Part shown: piece after piece, positions 1 to 8,645 of the stretch
Layout of the letters: each line of letters opens with the position of its first letter
How positions within the stretch are numbered: position 1 is the stretch's first letter
Assembly (NCBI RefSeq): GCF_000720255.1
Contig: NZ_JOJE01000001.1
Coordinates: 709,270-773,269, forward strand
Reading direction: 5' to 3'
DNA length: 64,000 nt
Source of the DNA: Streptomyces griseus subsp. griseus
Lineage (GTDB): Bacteria; Actinomycetota; Actinomycetes; Streptomycetales; Streptomycetaceae
The notes under the pieces: model-generated
The model's input: the letters and a program-made list of their open reading frames with translations, nothing else
Told to the model about the DNA's origin: nothing
Database searches by the model: none
Translations under genes and position numbers: made by a program

Positions 1-7
1 CGGGAGG

Positions 8-22
8 CCGGTCACTGACCGG
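8..22. terminator. Possible short terminator hairpin
   Basis: CCGGTCA and TGACCGG form a 7-bp inverted repeat just beyond the stop codon of the leftward acetyltransferase gene. The loop is nearly absent and no T-tract follows, so this is only a weak terminator candidate. Confidence 0.3.
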
Positions 23-36
23 GCCGCGCCGAGACC

Positions 37-609
37 TCAGCGCAGGTCGAGCCGCATCAGGATCCTGGGGTGTCCGGCCAGCACCGAGGTGGTGTCGGCG
101 GCGTGGACGAAGCCGGCGCGTTCGAAGTTCCCGCGGATCCCGGCGTAGGCCATGGTGAGGTCCACCCGGGCGTCACCGTTGTCGAGGGGATAGGCCTCGA
201 TCGCGGGTGCGCCGTGGTCGCGGGCGAACTCGACCGCGCCCGCGATGAGGGCGTGCGAGATCCCCTTCTTCCGGTGGCCGGGGCGTACGCGGACGCACCA
301 CAGTGACCAGACCGGCAGGTCGTCGACGTGCGGGATCTTGCGGTTGCGCGCGAAGGAGGTGGCCGAGCGCGGCGCCACCGCGGCCCAGCCGACCGGTTCG
401 TCGCCGTCGTAGGCGAGCACACCCGGCGGGGGCTGGGAGCGGCACAGCTCGGCGACGTACTCGCCCCGCTCCGGCCCGCGCAGCTCCTTGTTGAGCCTGG
501 ACGGGACGCGGTGGCTCAGGCACCAGCAGACGGTGGCCTGCGGCGACTTCGGGCCGACCAGGGTGCGGACGTCCGCGAAGACCGACGCCGGGCGGACTTC
601 GATGGTCAT
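37..609 (-). CDS. GNAT family N-acetyltransferase
   Basis: The 190-residue protein has the GNAT core: a beta-strand with WCVRVRPGHRKKGISHAL (about residues 104-121) matches the acetyl-CoA pyrophosphate-binding motif A (V-x-P-x-x-R-x-x-G). A C-terminal GNFERAGF segment matches motif B. An early conserved-looking CWCLSHR segment is typical of a Streptomyces subgroup annotated simply as acetyltransferase. The substrate cannot be read from the sequence. It is transcribed away from the next gene across a 90-nt divergent intergenic space. Its cytoplasmic location is inferred from the lack of a signal peptide or membrane segment. Family assignment is firm, function is unknown. Confidence 0.85.
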   Translation of the reverse strand: MTIEVRPASVFADVRTLVGPKSPQATVCWCLSHRVPSRLNKELRGPERGEYVAELCRSQPPPGVLAYDGDEPVGWAAVAPRSATSFARNRKIPHVDDLPVWSLWCVRVRPGHRKKGISHALIAGAVEFARDHGAPAIEAYPLDNGDARVDLTMAYAGIRGNFERAGFVHAADTTSVLAGHPRILMRLDLR

Positions 610-698
610 GCCACCACGATGTCACGACAGAACACCCGTTCGCATGAACCCCTGGAAGCAACTCGCCACCCAAAATCGAACAGGCGTACCATTGTGCC

Positions 699-1037
699 GT
701 GGCTAAGACCTATGAGTTTCCGAGCGACCTGCGCGCCGGCCAGGAGGAGCTGCATCAGGTCCGGGCCGAGCTGTCGGCCCTGCTGAAGCGGCTCCCCTGG
801 TCGGTCGAGCCGCTGGACGGCTTCAGCGACGACAACGGCTGGCGCAAGGTGGAGCGGCCCGCCTCCCCCGGCTGGACGGCAGACGAGCAGGCCGAGGTGG
901 AGAAGCTCCGACAGCGGGAACACGAGCTCGCGGTGTTCGTGAGCTGCCACCGCTTCTGGTCCGAGGTCGCGACGGAGGACCGGGTGGAGGCCCGGATGCG
1001 GCTCAAGCACGCACACGAGGCCCCGCCCGGGGAGTAG
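699..1037 (+). CDS. Small hypothetical protein
   Basis: This 112-residue soluble, charged protein begins at a GTG and reads MAKTYEFPSDLRAGQ. It is rich in Glu, Arg and Leu with heptad-like stretches (QEELHQVRAELSALLKRL; DEQAEVEKLRQREHEL), so mostly helical, possibly coiled. I recognise no catalytic motif. Streptomyces genomes carry similar small proteins without known function. It stands alone: a divergent acetyltransferase lies upstream and a peptidase starts 167 nt downstream with its own ribosome binding site. Coding nature is supported by strong third-position GC bias; the function is not known. Confidence 0.65.
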   Translation: MAKTYEFPSDLRAGQEELHQVRAELSALLKRLPWSVEPLDGFSDDNGWRKVERPASPGWTADEQAEVEKLRQREHELAVFVSCHRFWSEVATEDRVEARMRLKHAHEAPPGE

Positions 1038-1204
1038 GGCCGGGACTGGGTTCTGTCTCTCCGGTCAGCGTCGTGATCACAACAGATCCGCCGTTCGGCC
1101 GCGGTCGGCTCGCGTGCCTCGCCCGACGGCGGTGGTGTGGACACGGATGCGTGCCGTCGTCCGCGCGGGAGCGGCATCGGGCGCTCACACGTGAAGGACG
1201 AGGC

Positions 1205-3028
1205 ATGCACATACCTGGACTTGTGGCGGGCCGTCGGAGCCGCGCAGCGGCCGTCGCCGCGGTGGTGGCCTGCTCGACGGTGTTCATCGTGCCGAACCCC
1301 GCCGTCGCCGGCGGTACACCGACACCTTCGGGGCCCGCCCAGAAGCTGGACTGGAGACCCTGCGTTCAGGGCAGCCCGTTCGACTGCGCGACCGCGAAGG
1401 TGCCACTGGACTACCGCGACCCTCGCGGCCGCACCGTCGAACTGGCCGTCGTCAAACGAAAGGCCACCGGTCCCGGACGGCGCGTCGGCACCCTGTTCTT
1501 CAACCCGGGCGGACCCGGCGGGCCCGGATCCGTGCAGATGCCGCAGAACTACGAGTTCTTCCCACGCGAGGTACGGGAGCGGTTCGACATCGTCAGCTGG
1601 GACCCCCGCGGGATCGGCAACAGCACCGCGGTGAACTGCTTCACGAGTCCGGAGGAAGCCGCCACCTGGGCCGCGAGCAAAGCGGCGGGCTTCCCGGTGG
1701 GGGAAAGGGAGCGGACGGCCTACTTCGCCGCGTACAAGGAACTGGCCCGGCGCTGTCAGCAACGGGACCCCGAGCTCCTGCGCCATGTGTCGACCGCCGA
1801 CACCGCTCGCGACCTGGACCAGCTCCGGCAGGCGGTGGGCGACCCGCAGCTCACGTACTACGGGATCTCCTACGGCACGTTCCTGGGGGCCACCTACGCC
1901 AACCTCTTCCCCGGCAAAGTCCGCGCGATGGTCCTCGACAGCGACTGGGACCCGCAGGCCTGGACGAACCATGGGTCCAACGAGACCCCCCGGTCCACGG
2001 CCTTCCTGCGTCTGGGCTCGGACCTCGCCGCGGCGGAAACCCTGGACCAGTTCCTCACCCTGTGCGGGTCCACCACCACCGCCCGCTGCGCCTTCTCCGC
2101 CGGCAGCCCGAAAGCGACCCGCGACAAGTACGACCAGCTGATGAAGCGCCTCCGGGCGCATCCCGTGGGCGAGTGGACCTACGCCCGTACGGTCTCTGAC
2201 ATGGTGAGCGGCTTCTACGTCGTCCACCCCGGATGGACGAACGTCGCCGGCAGGCTGCAGGACCTGTGGCAGGGCCGCGCACCGGAGCCGTCCCCGCTCC
2301 CGCCCCCACCACCGGTCCCGGATCCGAATCCGTACCTGGGCGAAGAACAGGCCGCCGCGGTGTTCTGCGGCGACAGTCCCCATCCACGCGACCCCGGCGC
2401 CTACCACATCCTGGAGGAGGCCAGCGCCGCCCGTGCGGGCGACACCGGACGCCACTGGACCTGGGCCTCCGCGGTGTGTGCCGACTGGCCGGGAGTCGCC
2501 GCCGACCCCTATCGCGGACCGTGGAACACGCCGACAGCGCATCCCATCCTGGTGGTCGGCACCACCTACGACCCCTCCACTCCCTACTCGGCCGCGCAGG
2601 CCATGACCCGGGAACTGGCCGACGCCCGCCTGCTCACCAACAGCGGGCACGGGCACACGGCACTGCTCAACCCCAGCAGCTGCGTCAGCGAGTACGAGAG
2701 CCGCTACCTCATCGACGGAAGCCTCCCGCCGGTCGGAACGACGTGCCGACAGGACACGCCGCCCTTCTCCGAGCCCAAACCGCGCGGCGGTGTCGCCACC
2801 GGCGGGGGCGGGATGGCGGGAACGCCGGCACGGATCCCTTCCTCGACACCGTCGGCTCCCGGGCCGCATCCTCGTCGGGGACGACATGCTGCCGTCCATG
2901 GACCGGATCGGCCGGCTTCAGCGGCGCGATCCGGCCCCACCTCACATCACTCGGCCCTGCGTCAGAGGCCTACGACTCCTTGCCGAGGAGCTTGTTCATC
3001 CCCTCGATCTCCGCGTTCTGGGCGGTGA
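1205..3028 (+). CDS. Secreted alpha/beta hydrolase, TAP (tripeptidyl aminopeptidase) family, with aberrant C-terminus
   Basis: I place the start at ATG 1205, preceded by GAAGGACGAGG; it yields a clear signal peptide (RRSRAAAVAAVVACSTVF, cleavage near AVAGG). The alpha/beta hydrolase fold shows an oxyanion FNPGGPGGPGS motif, nucleophile elbow GISYG (Ser222), Asp456 in TTYDPSTPY and His482 in SGHGHTAL, so the catalytic triad is complete. The family includes Streptomyces tripeptidyl aminopeptidases and proteinase-like hydrolases releasing short peptides outside the cell. Homologues normally end shortly after a Cys-rich TCRQDTPPF segment; here about 85 further low-complexity residues follow (from residue 523) and the frame runs 59 nt into the convergent DUF305 gene. 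That suggests loss of the original stop codon. Identity as a TAP-like hydrolase is firm; its peptide specificity is not. Confidence 0.85.
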   Translation: MHIPGLVAGRRSRAAAVAAVVACSTVFIVPNPAVAGGTPTPSGPAQKLDWRPCVQGSPFDCATAKVPLDYRDPRGRTVELAVVKRKATGPGRRVGTLFFNPGGPGGPGSVQMPQNYEFFPREVRERFDIVSWDPRGIGNSTAVNCFTSPEEAATWAASKAAGFPVGERERTAYFAAYKELARRCQQRDPELLRHVSTADTARDLDQLRQAVGDPQLTYYGISYGTFLGATYANLFPGKVRAMVLDSDWDPQAWTNHGSNETPRSTAFLRLGSDLAAAETLDQFLTLCGSTTTARCAFSAGSPKATRDKYDQLMKRLRAHPVGEWTYARTVSDMVSGFYVVHPGWTNVAGRLQDLWQGRAPEPSPLPPPPPVPDPNPYLGEEQAAAVFCGDSPHPRDPGAYHILEEASAARAGDTGRHWTWASAVCADWPGVAADPYRGPWNTPTAHPILVVGTTYDPSTPYSAAQAMTRELADARLLTNSGHGHTALLNPSSCVSEYESRYLIDGSLPPVGTTCRQDTPPFSEPKPRGGVATGGGGMAGTPARIPSSTPSAPGPHPRRGRHAAVHGPDRPASAARSGPTSHHSALRQRPTTPCRGACSSPRSPRSGR

Positions 3029-3608
3029 CGATGTCGTCGGCCATCGACGTCGCGGGCGTGTAGCGGCCCTTGGCCTTCTCGGTCGTGGCCATCTCGACGG
3101 CGCCTTCGTGGTGTTCGACCATCATCGTCAGGAACATGGTGTCGAACTCCTTGCCGGAGGCCTTCTCCAGCTTCGCCATGTCCCCCTCGTCCATCATTCC
3201 GGCCATGCCGGAGTGGGCCGGGTGGTCCATGCCGGGCGACGACTCGGGCATCTCCTCGCCCCAGGTCCTGAGCCAGCCGGTCATCTTCTCGATCTCCGGG
3301 TCCTGCGCCTTCTCGATCCGCGCCGCGAGGTCCTTGACCCGCGCGGACGCGGCGCGGTCGGCGGCCAGCGAGGCCATCTCCAGCGCCTGCTGGTGGTGCG
3401 GGATCATGCCCTGCGCGAAGGAGACGTCCTGGGCGTTGTGCGCGCCCGCCTCGGCCTTGGCGCCGGCGCCCGAGGAGGAGGGCGAGGACGACGAGCCGTG
3501 GCCGGCGCCGTCGCCGCTGTCACCGCCACAGGCGGCGAGGGTGAACGCGGCGGTCGCCGTCACCGCCACGTGGGCGGCACGACGGGTCAGGGTACGGATG
3601 CTGCTCAT
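2970..3608 (-). CDS. DUF305 family lipoprotein
   Basis: The 212-residue protein has a lipoprotein signal (TATAAFTLAACGG, Cys at about residue 27) followed by a Gly/Ser linker. Two DUF305 halves follow, each with the hallmark His-rich helix: QGMIPHHQQALEMA and MMVEHHEGAVEMA, plus Met-rich segments. DUF305 is a ferritin-like four-helix domain often found beside copper genes; the His/Met-rich helices suggest metal binding, although no metal or reaction can be read directly. The next gene on the same strand is a DUF6153 protein 79 nt upstream, a common Streptomyces pairing that implies a two-gene operon. Its 3' end overlaps the convergent peptidase frame. Confidence 0.88.
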   Translation of the reverse strand: MSSIRTLTRRAAHVAVTATAAFTLAACGGDSGDGAGHGSSSSPSSSGAGAKAEAGAHNAQDVSFAQGMIPHHQQALEMASLAADRAASARVKDLAARIEKAQDPEIEKMTGWLRTWGEEMPESSPGMDHPAHSGMAGMMDEGDMAKLEKASGKEFDTMFLTMMVEHHEGAVEMATTEKAKGRYTPATSMADDIVTAQNAEIEGMNKLLGKES

Positions 3609-3687
3609 ACGTGAACTCCAGTGGTGCGTAATGGATCTGGACGTGCCGGAGCGCCGCGTCGGTCGGTGACGCGGTGCGCGGGGTCGT

Positions 3688-4089
3688 CTAGATCCGCAGG
3701 AGCTGGAGTTCGGACAGGGAGGGTGGCGCGCGGGCGCCGTCCTGGTCCGCGAGGGCGTAGGAGCACACGGTCTCGGCCACCGGCGCCACCGGGGCCGGGT
3801 CGGGCACCGGCCCGGGGACCACCGGCCCGCCGCTCACCGCGCCCGACGCGCAGGTGGCGTCGGCGTGTTGGGTGTGCCCGCCGCCGCAGTGGCCGTCCCC
3901 GGCGCAGCCGTCGTGCGCGGTCTCGGCGCCGGCCATGACGCGTGCGGAGGGGTGCGCGTGGGGTGCGCCACCGGGCGCCAGCCCGTGCATGGACAGCAGC
4001 CCCACCAGCAGCCCGAGCACGCACCAGGCCCGCCAACGCCGCAGGGGCGGTCGGGGGACGTACTGCTCGGGGCCGTTCACCCGGCACAT
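3688..4089 (-). CDS. DUF6153-type small membrane/secreted protein
   Basis: Start ATG 4089 gives 133 residues; an upstream in-frame ATG at 4191 would run into the tRNA terminator and tRNA-side sequence, so it is rejected. The N-terminus carries one hydrophobic segment (WCVLGLLVGLLSMHGLAPG) followed by an exported His/Cys-rich part (AHDGCAGDGHCGGGH) and a Pro/Val stretch. That architecture matches the actinobacterial DUF6153 family, which usually accompanies DUF305 proteins as here. The exposed His and Cys residues fit a metal-related role, but this is inference. It is probably transcribed ahead of the DUF305 gene. Confidence 0.7.
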   Translation of the reverse strand: MCRVNGPEQYVPRPPLRRWRAWCVLGLLVGLLSMHGLAPGGAPHAHPSARVMAGAETAHDGCAGDGHCGGGHTQHADATCASGAVSGGPVVPGPVPDPAPVAPVAETVCSYALADQDGARAPPSLSELQLLRI

Positions 4090-4116
4090 CCTATGGGCGG
4101 CCGGGCCGCGACACGT

Positions 4117-4150
4117 GAGAGGGCCCCCGTGTCTCCACGGGGGCCCTCTC
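4117..4150 (-). terminator. Strong hairpin terminator of tRNA-Val
   Basis: A perfect 15-bp stem (4117-4131 with 4136-4150) closes a TCTC loop, immediately 3' of the leftward tRNA. No U-tract follows, as is usual in Streptomyces. It separates tRNA transcription from the DUF6153 gene. Confidence 0.8.
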
Positions 4151-4161
4151 GCATCTCCTGG

Positions 4162-4233
<72 letters not shown>

Positions 4234-4401
4234 AGGACGAGTCGACAGCCTACCTTGCCGCAGGCACTGCCCCGCAAACCCGTTTCAGGGGGTTAACCCC
4301 ACCCCGGATCCGGGAGTGCGCCGGATCCCCCGTCGGGTGCCGGGTCCATACGGTCGTAGAGCAGGCGCAGCCCGCGCCGTCCGCACCAGGGGGAGATCGC
4401 C

Positions 4402-5223
4402 ATGGCCCGTATCACCGCCGTCCGCACCGCGCTCGCCGCCGGAGCCGTCGTGGCCCTCGTCGCCGGCCTCGGCGCCTGCGCCTCCCCCGCGGACGACAAG
4501 GACCCCGAGCACCGGTCCTTCGCGCTGGCGGGGCACACGCTCACCGTGGACTCCGACGACTCGGCTCTGGAGATCGTCTCGGCGGACTCGAACAAGGAGG
4601 GCCGTATCGAGGTCACCCGCTGGTTCAAGGGGTCGGTCGTCGTGGGCAAGGAGCCGAAGGTCACCTGGTCCTTCGAGGACGACCGGCTCACCCTGCGTGT
4701 GAAGTGCTCCGGAGTGGTCGCGGACTGTGCGGCCAGGCACCGGATCGAGGTGCCGAGGGGTGTCGCCGTACGCGTCGAGGACAAGGACGGCAGTGTGCGG
4801 GCGAGCGGCTTCCGGGACGCGCTGAACATCCGCACCGGTGACGGCTCCGTGCGCGTCAGCGACACCTCGGGGCCGCTGGAGCTGCGGACCGACGACGGCT
4901 CGGTACGGGTCACCGACTCCTCCGGCGCCCTGAAGGTGCGTACCGGCGACGGCTCGGTGCGCGCCGACGTCTCCTCGCGCCGGGTCAGCACGCACACCGG
5001 TGACGGCTCGGCCCACATCGAACTGAGCGCCGTACCGGAGCTCGTGGAATCCCGCAGCGGCGACGGCTCCGTGACGATCGAGGTGCCCTCGGCGACGTAC
5101 CGGGTGACGACCGAGACCGGGGACGGCGGGGTGGATGTGTCCGTGCCGCGGGACGAGTCCAGCTCGCACGTGGTGTCCGCCCGGACCGGCGACGGCAAAG
5201 TCACCGTGCGGACCGCGAACTAA
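4402..5223 (+). CDS. DUF4097 beta-repeat lipoprotein
   Basis: The 273-residue protein has a lipoprotein signal peptide (AVVALVAGLGACASP, lipobox Cys about residue 26), so it is likely anchored outside the membrane. The rest is a DUF4097/adhesin-like right-handed beta-solenoid built from repeated strands ending in GDGSV or DGSVRV: DKDGSVRA, TGDGSVRV, DDGSVRV, TGDGSVRA, TGDGSAHI, SGDGSVTI, TGDGGVDV, TGDGKVTV. Such repeats are common in actinobacterial proteins thought to act as surface scaffolds or sensors; no enzyme motif is visible. It starts at ATG 4402 after GGGGGAG and is single-standing, with a coiled-coil membrane protein gene 74 nt downstream. Confidence 0.82.
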   Translation: MARITAVRTALAAGAVVALVAGLGACASPADDKDPEHRSFALAGHTLTVDSDDSALEIVSADSNKEGRIEVTRWFKGSVVVGKEPKVTWSFEDDRLTLRVKCSGVVADCAARHRIEVPRGVAVRVEDKDGSVRASGFRDALNIRTGDGSVRVSDTSGPLELRTDDGSVRVTDSSGALKVRTGDGSVRADVSSRRVSTHTGDGSAHIELSAVPELVESRSGDGSVTIEVPSATYRVTTETGDGGVDVSVPRDESSSHVVSARTGDGKVTVRTAN

Positions 5224-5297
5224 CCGGCCCGTGTGTTCGTCTCTACACGGTGGGAGAATGACACCGGGCAGGGCGAATCACAGCACGGGAGAGGGAT

Positions 5298-6671
5298 GTG
5301 ACGGCGACACCTCCGCAGCCGTACTCGCCGTCGGTGGCGCCTGCGCCCGGATCCGTGCTGCGGGACACCCTCACCCTGGTCGGTCTGCCGTTGCTCGCGG
5401 CGCTCGCGCTGCCCGCCGCGTTCGCCGGTGGTGGCACCAGGCGCTGGTTCGGCGGGCGGGCGGAGAGCCAGCGGGCCGAGGCGCAGGCCGCGAAGGACGC
5501 GGCGGCGGCCGCGTTCTACGAGCTGGACACCGCCCAGCGGGACCTCAGGATCTCGATCGAGACGATCACGGCGGTCGACGACTCCCCGGCCGCCCGGCGC
5601 GCCATCGCCGACTTCCGGGCGATCAGCGGCCGGATCGACGAGGCCAGTCACCAGTACATCAGCGCCGTCGACGCCCATGATCTCGACCGGGACGATCTGG
5701 AGGCCTCGGCGGCGGCGCAGGCACGTACCGCGCTCACGAAGGCGAAGGACGAGCTGGGCCGGGTCAAGCAGGAGCTCGACCGGTTCACCGACGGGCTGGG
5801 GCCACTGCTGGGCAAGGCGGAGACCCAGCTGGCGCGGCTCGCGCCGGCCGTGGAGCGGGCCCGGCAGGCTCTCCTGGCCGCCTCGAACGGACTGGACGCG
5901 GTCCGGGGCTCGGGGCTCACCGCGGACGACCTCGCGGCCCGGCTGGCGGCGCTCTCGCCGGAGCTGACCAAGCTCAACCAGGGCGCCGGGCAGCACGGCG
6001 TGCCGCAGACGCTGGAACGTGCCGAGCGGGTCGCGCGGGACGCCGAGGCGATCCGGGTGGAGGCGGAGCGGCTGCCGGAGAAGGCCGCCGAGATCGACCA
6101 CCGGCTGGTGTCGCTGCGTACCCGCGCCGAGGCGCTGACGACGCGTGCCGGGCAGGTGGATCCGGTGCTGAGCGAGCTGCGGCGGCGGTTCACTGCGGCG
6201 TGCTGGCAGGACCTCCAGCATGTGCCGGAGCAGGCCTCCGAGCACGTACGGCAGGCGGAGGCGAAGCTGGCGCAGGCGCGGAGCGCGCGGGACGCCCAGC
6301 GCTGGCCGGACGCGACGGCGCTGCTGTCGACGGCGCGGGCGCTGCTGAACACCACCGACGAGGCCGTGTCGGCGGCCGGGGACCGGCTGACGCGGCTGAA
6401 CGCCGTGCAGAAGGATCCGCAGCAGGAGATCGAGCGGACACGGTTCGCGATCCGGGACGCGCAGCGGCTGGCCATGGCGGGCCGCAACACGCCTGATCCC
6501 CGGGACGCGCGGCCGCTGGACGAGGCGGTGGGCCGCCTTGAGCGGGCGGTCGCCGGTCTGGAGGGCCGACACCCCGACTACTGGCACTTCCTGACCGAGA
6601 CGGAAGCGGTCCGGCACGCGGTGGCGGACGTGGTGACCCGGATCCGGGAGGAGCGCGGGGGCGGCAACTGA
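5298..6671 (+). CDS. Membrane-anchored coiled-coil protein of unknown function
   Basis: The 457-residue protein starts at GTG 5298 behind GAGAGGG. A short Pro-rich head is followed by one transmembrane helix (DTLTLVGLPLLAALALPAAFAGG, about residues 24-46). The remainder is a long Ala/Glu/Arg-rich helical region with heptads (RAEAQAAKDAAAAAFYELDTAQ; ALTKAKDELGRVKQELDRF), giving an extended coiled coil. It resembles Streptomyces hypothetical membrane proteins without assigned function; I see no catalytic motif. The architecture of one anchor plus a long coil fits a scaffold or cell-envelope spacer, which is inference. The gene precedes DUF4383 on the same strand with a 122-nt gap. Confidence 0.7.
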   Translation: MTATPPQPYSPSVAPAPGSVLRDTLTLVGLPLLAALALPAAFAGGGTRRWFGGRAESQRAEAQAAKDAAAAAFYELDTAQRDLRISIETITAVDDSPAARRAIADFRAISGRIDEASHQYISAVDAHDLDRDDLEASAAAQARTALTKAKDELGRVKQELDRFTDGLGPLLGKAETQLARLAPAVERARQALLAASNGLDAVRGSGLTADDLAARLAALSPELTKLNQGAGQHGVPQTLERAERVARDAEAIRVEAERLPEKAAEIDHRLVSLRTRAEALTTRAGQVDPVLSELRRRFTAACWQDLQHVPEQASEHVRQAEAKLAQARSARDAQRWPDATALLSTARALLNTTDEAVSAAGDRLTRLNAVQKDPQQEIERTRFAIRDAQRLAMAGRNTPDPRDARPLDEAVGRLERAVAGLEGRHPDYWHFLTETEAVRHAVADVVTRIREERGGGN

Positions 6672-6793
6672 GCCGCCGTGCCGACCGTCATGTGGCCCCT
6701 CATGCCACCCGTCCTGTTGCCCGGGCGGGTGTGGCGGGCGGATATTTGAGGGGACGGACGTACGGCCTCCGCTCGCACCCAAGGGAGGCGGAC

Positions 6794-7366
6794 ATGGCCA
6801 CGCACGTACAGCGCTCGGGGTCGCGCAGGCGGATCGACTTCGACGAGCACCTGCCCGTCGACCACCGACTGAACAGGGTCTACCGGATCGGCGCGGGCCT
6901 GATGGGTCTGGCGCTGGTCGTCTTCGGCGTCTTCGGCATCGTCGACAACATCGGCTTCTTCGACACCGGCGGGGACACCATCTGGAGCCTGAACACCAAC
7001 GGGGCGCTCAGCTGGCTGTCGATCGGCGTCGGACTGCTGCTCTTCGTCGGCATGGTGATCGGCGGGAACTTCGCGTCGACGCTCAACATGGTGCTCGGCG
7101 TCCTGTTCATCCTCAACGGATTCCTGTTCCTCGGCCTGCTGGACACCGACTACAACTTCCTGGCCTTCGAGATCCAGAACGTCCTGTTCACCTTCGTCGC
7201 CGGCATCCTGCTCATGGTCTTCGGGATGTACGGCAGGGTGGGTTCGGCCCTGCCGCACGACAACCCGTACTGGCGGGCCCGCAACCCCGACCTGGCCGAG
7301 GAGCGGGACCACCAGCGTGAGCTGCGGGAGCACTGGCCCCCGCGCGATGAGGATCAGGTGCGGTAG
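6794..7366 (+). CDS. DUF4383 four-helix membrane protein
   Basis: Start ATG 6794 is preceded by GGGAGGCGG, giving 190 residues. Four hydrophobic helices are visible (GAGLMGLALVVFGVFGIV; LSWLSIGVGLLLFVGMVIGG; TLNMVLGVLFILNGFLFLGL; NVLFTFVAGILLMVFGMYG), matching the actinobacterial DUF4383 family. The cytoplasmic N-terminus is basic (RSGSRRRIDFDEH) and the C-terminus charged. No function is established for the family. Its stop codon overlaps the convergent amidase gene by 13 nt, so the two transcripts converge tail to tail. Confidence 0.85.
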   Translation: MATHVQRSGSRRRIDFDEHLPVDHRLNRVYRIGAGLMGLALVVFGVFGIVDNIGFFDTGGDTIWSLNTNGALSWLSIGVGLLLFVGMVIGGNFASTLNMVLGVLFILNGFLFLGLLDTDYNFLAFEIQNVLFTFVAGILLMVFGMYGRVGSALPHDNPYWRARNPDLAEERDHQRELREHWPPRDEDQVR

Positions 7367-8529
7367 GCGTAGTAGTACGCGTTCGGGTACGACGCCACGA
7401 GGCTCGCCACCGACCTGCGGAGCGTGTTGTTCGAGTGGTACGTCACGTAGGGCACGCCGCCGCTCTTGTACGTGACGATCATCGTGTGGTCCTTGGACCC
7501 GTCGCGGTCGAAGTCCATCTGGAGGACGTCGCCGACCTCGAGCTGGTAGACGTTGGCGAGCGGCTTGGTCCGCTTGGAGTTCTGGGCGAACCAGGACCAC
7601 TCGTTGACGCCGACGAACGAGTCCGACTGGATGTCGGCGTTGCCGAACCACTTGGTGTAGTCGTACACGTAGCCCGGCACGTGCTTCCAGCCGCCGGCCT
7701 TCAGGGACTGGCTGACGAAGTTGGTGCAGTCGCCGCCGGCGCCGTGGCCGTTGAAGTCCGGGTAGTCCTTGTTGTAGTTGTTCCAGTACTTCTCCGCGTA
7801 GGCCGCCATCGCCTTGTAGTCGTAGGTGGTGGCGGTCTTCGGGACGGCGACCGGGTTGCGGGTGGTCGCCGCGCGCGGGGCGCTCGGCATGGTGTCGCCG
7901 GGCTCGGGGGCGGGAGCCTTGACGGACTTCGGCTGCGAGAGCGTGTTCACCGCGAGGCCACCCTGGTCGGTGTCCTGGATGGCGGTGAGCTGCCAGTTGC
8001 CCTGGTCGTCGGCCTTGAAGGTCAGCTCGTGCCCGGCCTGGAAACCGGTGGTCCTCGGCGCGTTGCCGCGGGCCTTGGCGTAGGTCAGCGTCGTGGTCTC
8101 GGTGACCGCGGCCTTGGCCGTACGGCCCGTCACGCGCGTCGCGTTCAGGGTGACCGTGGTGCTGGCCTTGCTGTACTTCTCGCCGGCCTTGGCGAGCTTG
8201 CCCTTGCGCTGCTCGAGGGAGGACAGGGTGGCGTCCTCGGTGCGCGCGGTGCCCTTGGACAGCTTGACGTCGCCGGAGAAGCCGTCGGTCAGCGGCTTCG
8301 CGCGGTCACCCTGCCCACCGGCCACCAGGGCGTCCGTACGGTCGGTGAAGACCGCGTCGGCCAGCCGCTGGAAGGTGGCCTTGGTCTTCGCGTCGACCGT
8401 GGGGTCGTCGACGACCGCGGCGCCGGCGCTCCAGTTGGGGAGCAGCGCCACCCCGGCGACCACGGAGGTGGCCGCCGCGCCGAGTATGGCGGAGCGGCGA
8501 CGCGTACGGCTCAATTTCCTTGACTTCAC
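7354..8529 (-). CDS. Secreted Amidase_6 domain protein
   Basis: GTG 8529 is chosen because GAGGGG lies 8 nt upstream and it opens directly into a twin-Arg-like, Ala-rich signal peptide (KLSRTRRRSAILGAAATSVVAG). The longer frame from 8586 adds only uncharged non-coding-like residues. The 391-residue exported protein has a middle domain of mixed beta strands and a C-terminal Amidase_6 domain (from about AAYAEKYWNNYNKDY). The putative catalytic Cys is in GDCTNFVSQ and the His is in DHTMIVTY or YVTYHSN. Amidase_6 is a CHAP/NlpC-like cysteine amidase fold associated with peptidoglycan or peptide cleavage. It lies next to a NodB-like deacetylase and a class A PBP, all leftward, suggesting a cell-wall role. 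Confidence 0.85.
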   Translation of the reverse strand: MKSRKLSRTRRRSAILGAAATSVVAGVALLPNWSAGAAVVDDPTVDAKTKATFQRLADAVFTDRTDALVAGGQGDRAKPLTDGFSGDVKLSKGTARTEDATLSSLEQRKGKLAKAGEKYSKASTTVTLNATRVTGRTAKAAVTETTTLTYAKARGNAPRTTGFQAGHELTFKADDQGNWQLTAIQDTDQGGLAVNTLSQPKSVKAPAPEPGDTMPSAPRAATTRNPVAVPKTATTYDYKAMAAYAEKYWNNYNKDYPDFNGHGAGGDCTNFVSQSLKAGGWKHVPGYVYDYTKWFGNADIQSDSFVGVNEWSWFAQNSKRTKPLANVYQLEVGDVLQMDFDRDGSKDHTMIVTYKSGGVPYVTYHSNNTLRRSVASLVASYPNAYYYAYRT

Positions 8530-8645
8530 TGATGTTTCCCCTCTTGCCCCGGCGGGAGGGATGGCCGGGGAAGGGCATCTTGCCATGGCGTGTGTGGGGG
8601 TTGTGAAGAGGGATGCCCTTGTGGGCTCAGGACGTTACTGGACCG

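Noticed and set aside
755..2899. 714-codon minus-strand frame opposite the TAP peptidase
   Set aside because: Low-complexity Gly/Arg/Val content with no motif; the plus strand carries a complete hydrolase.
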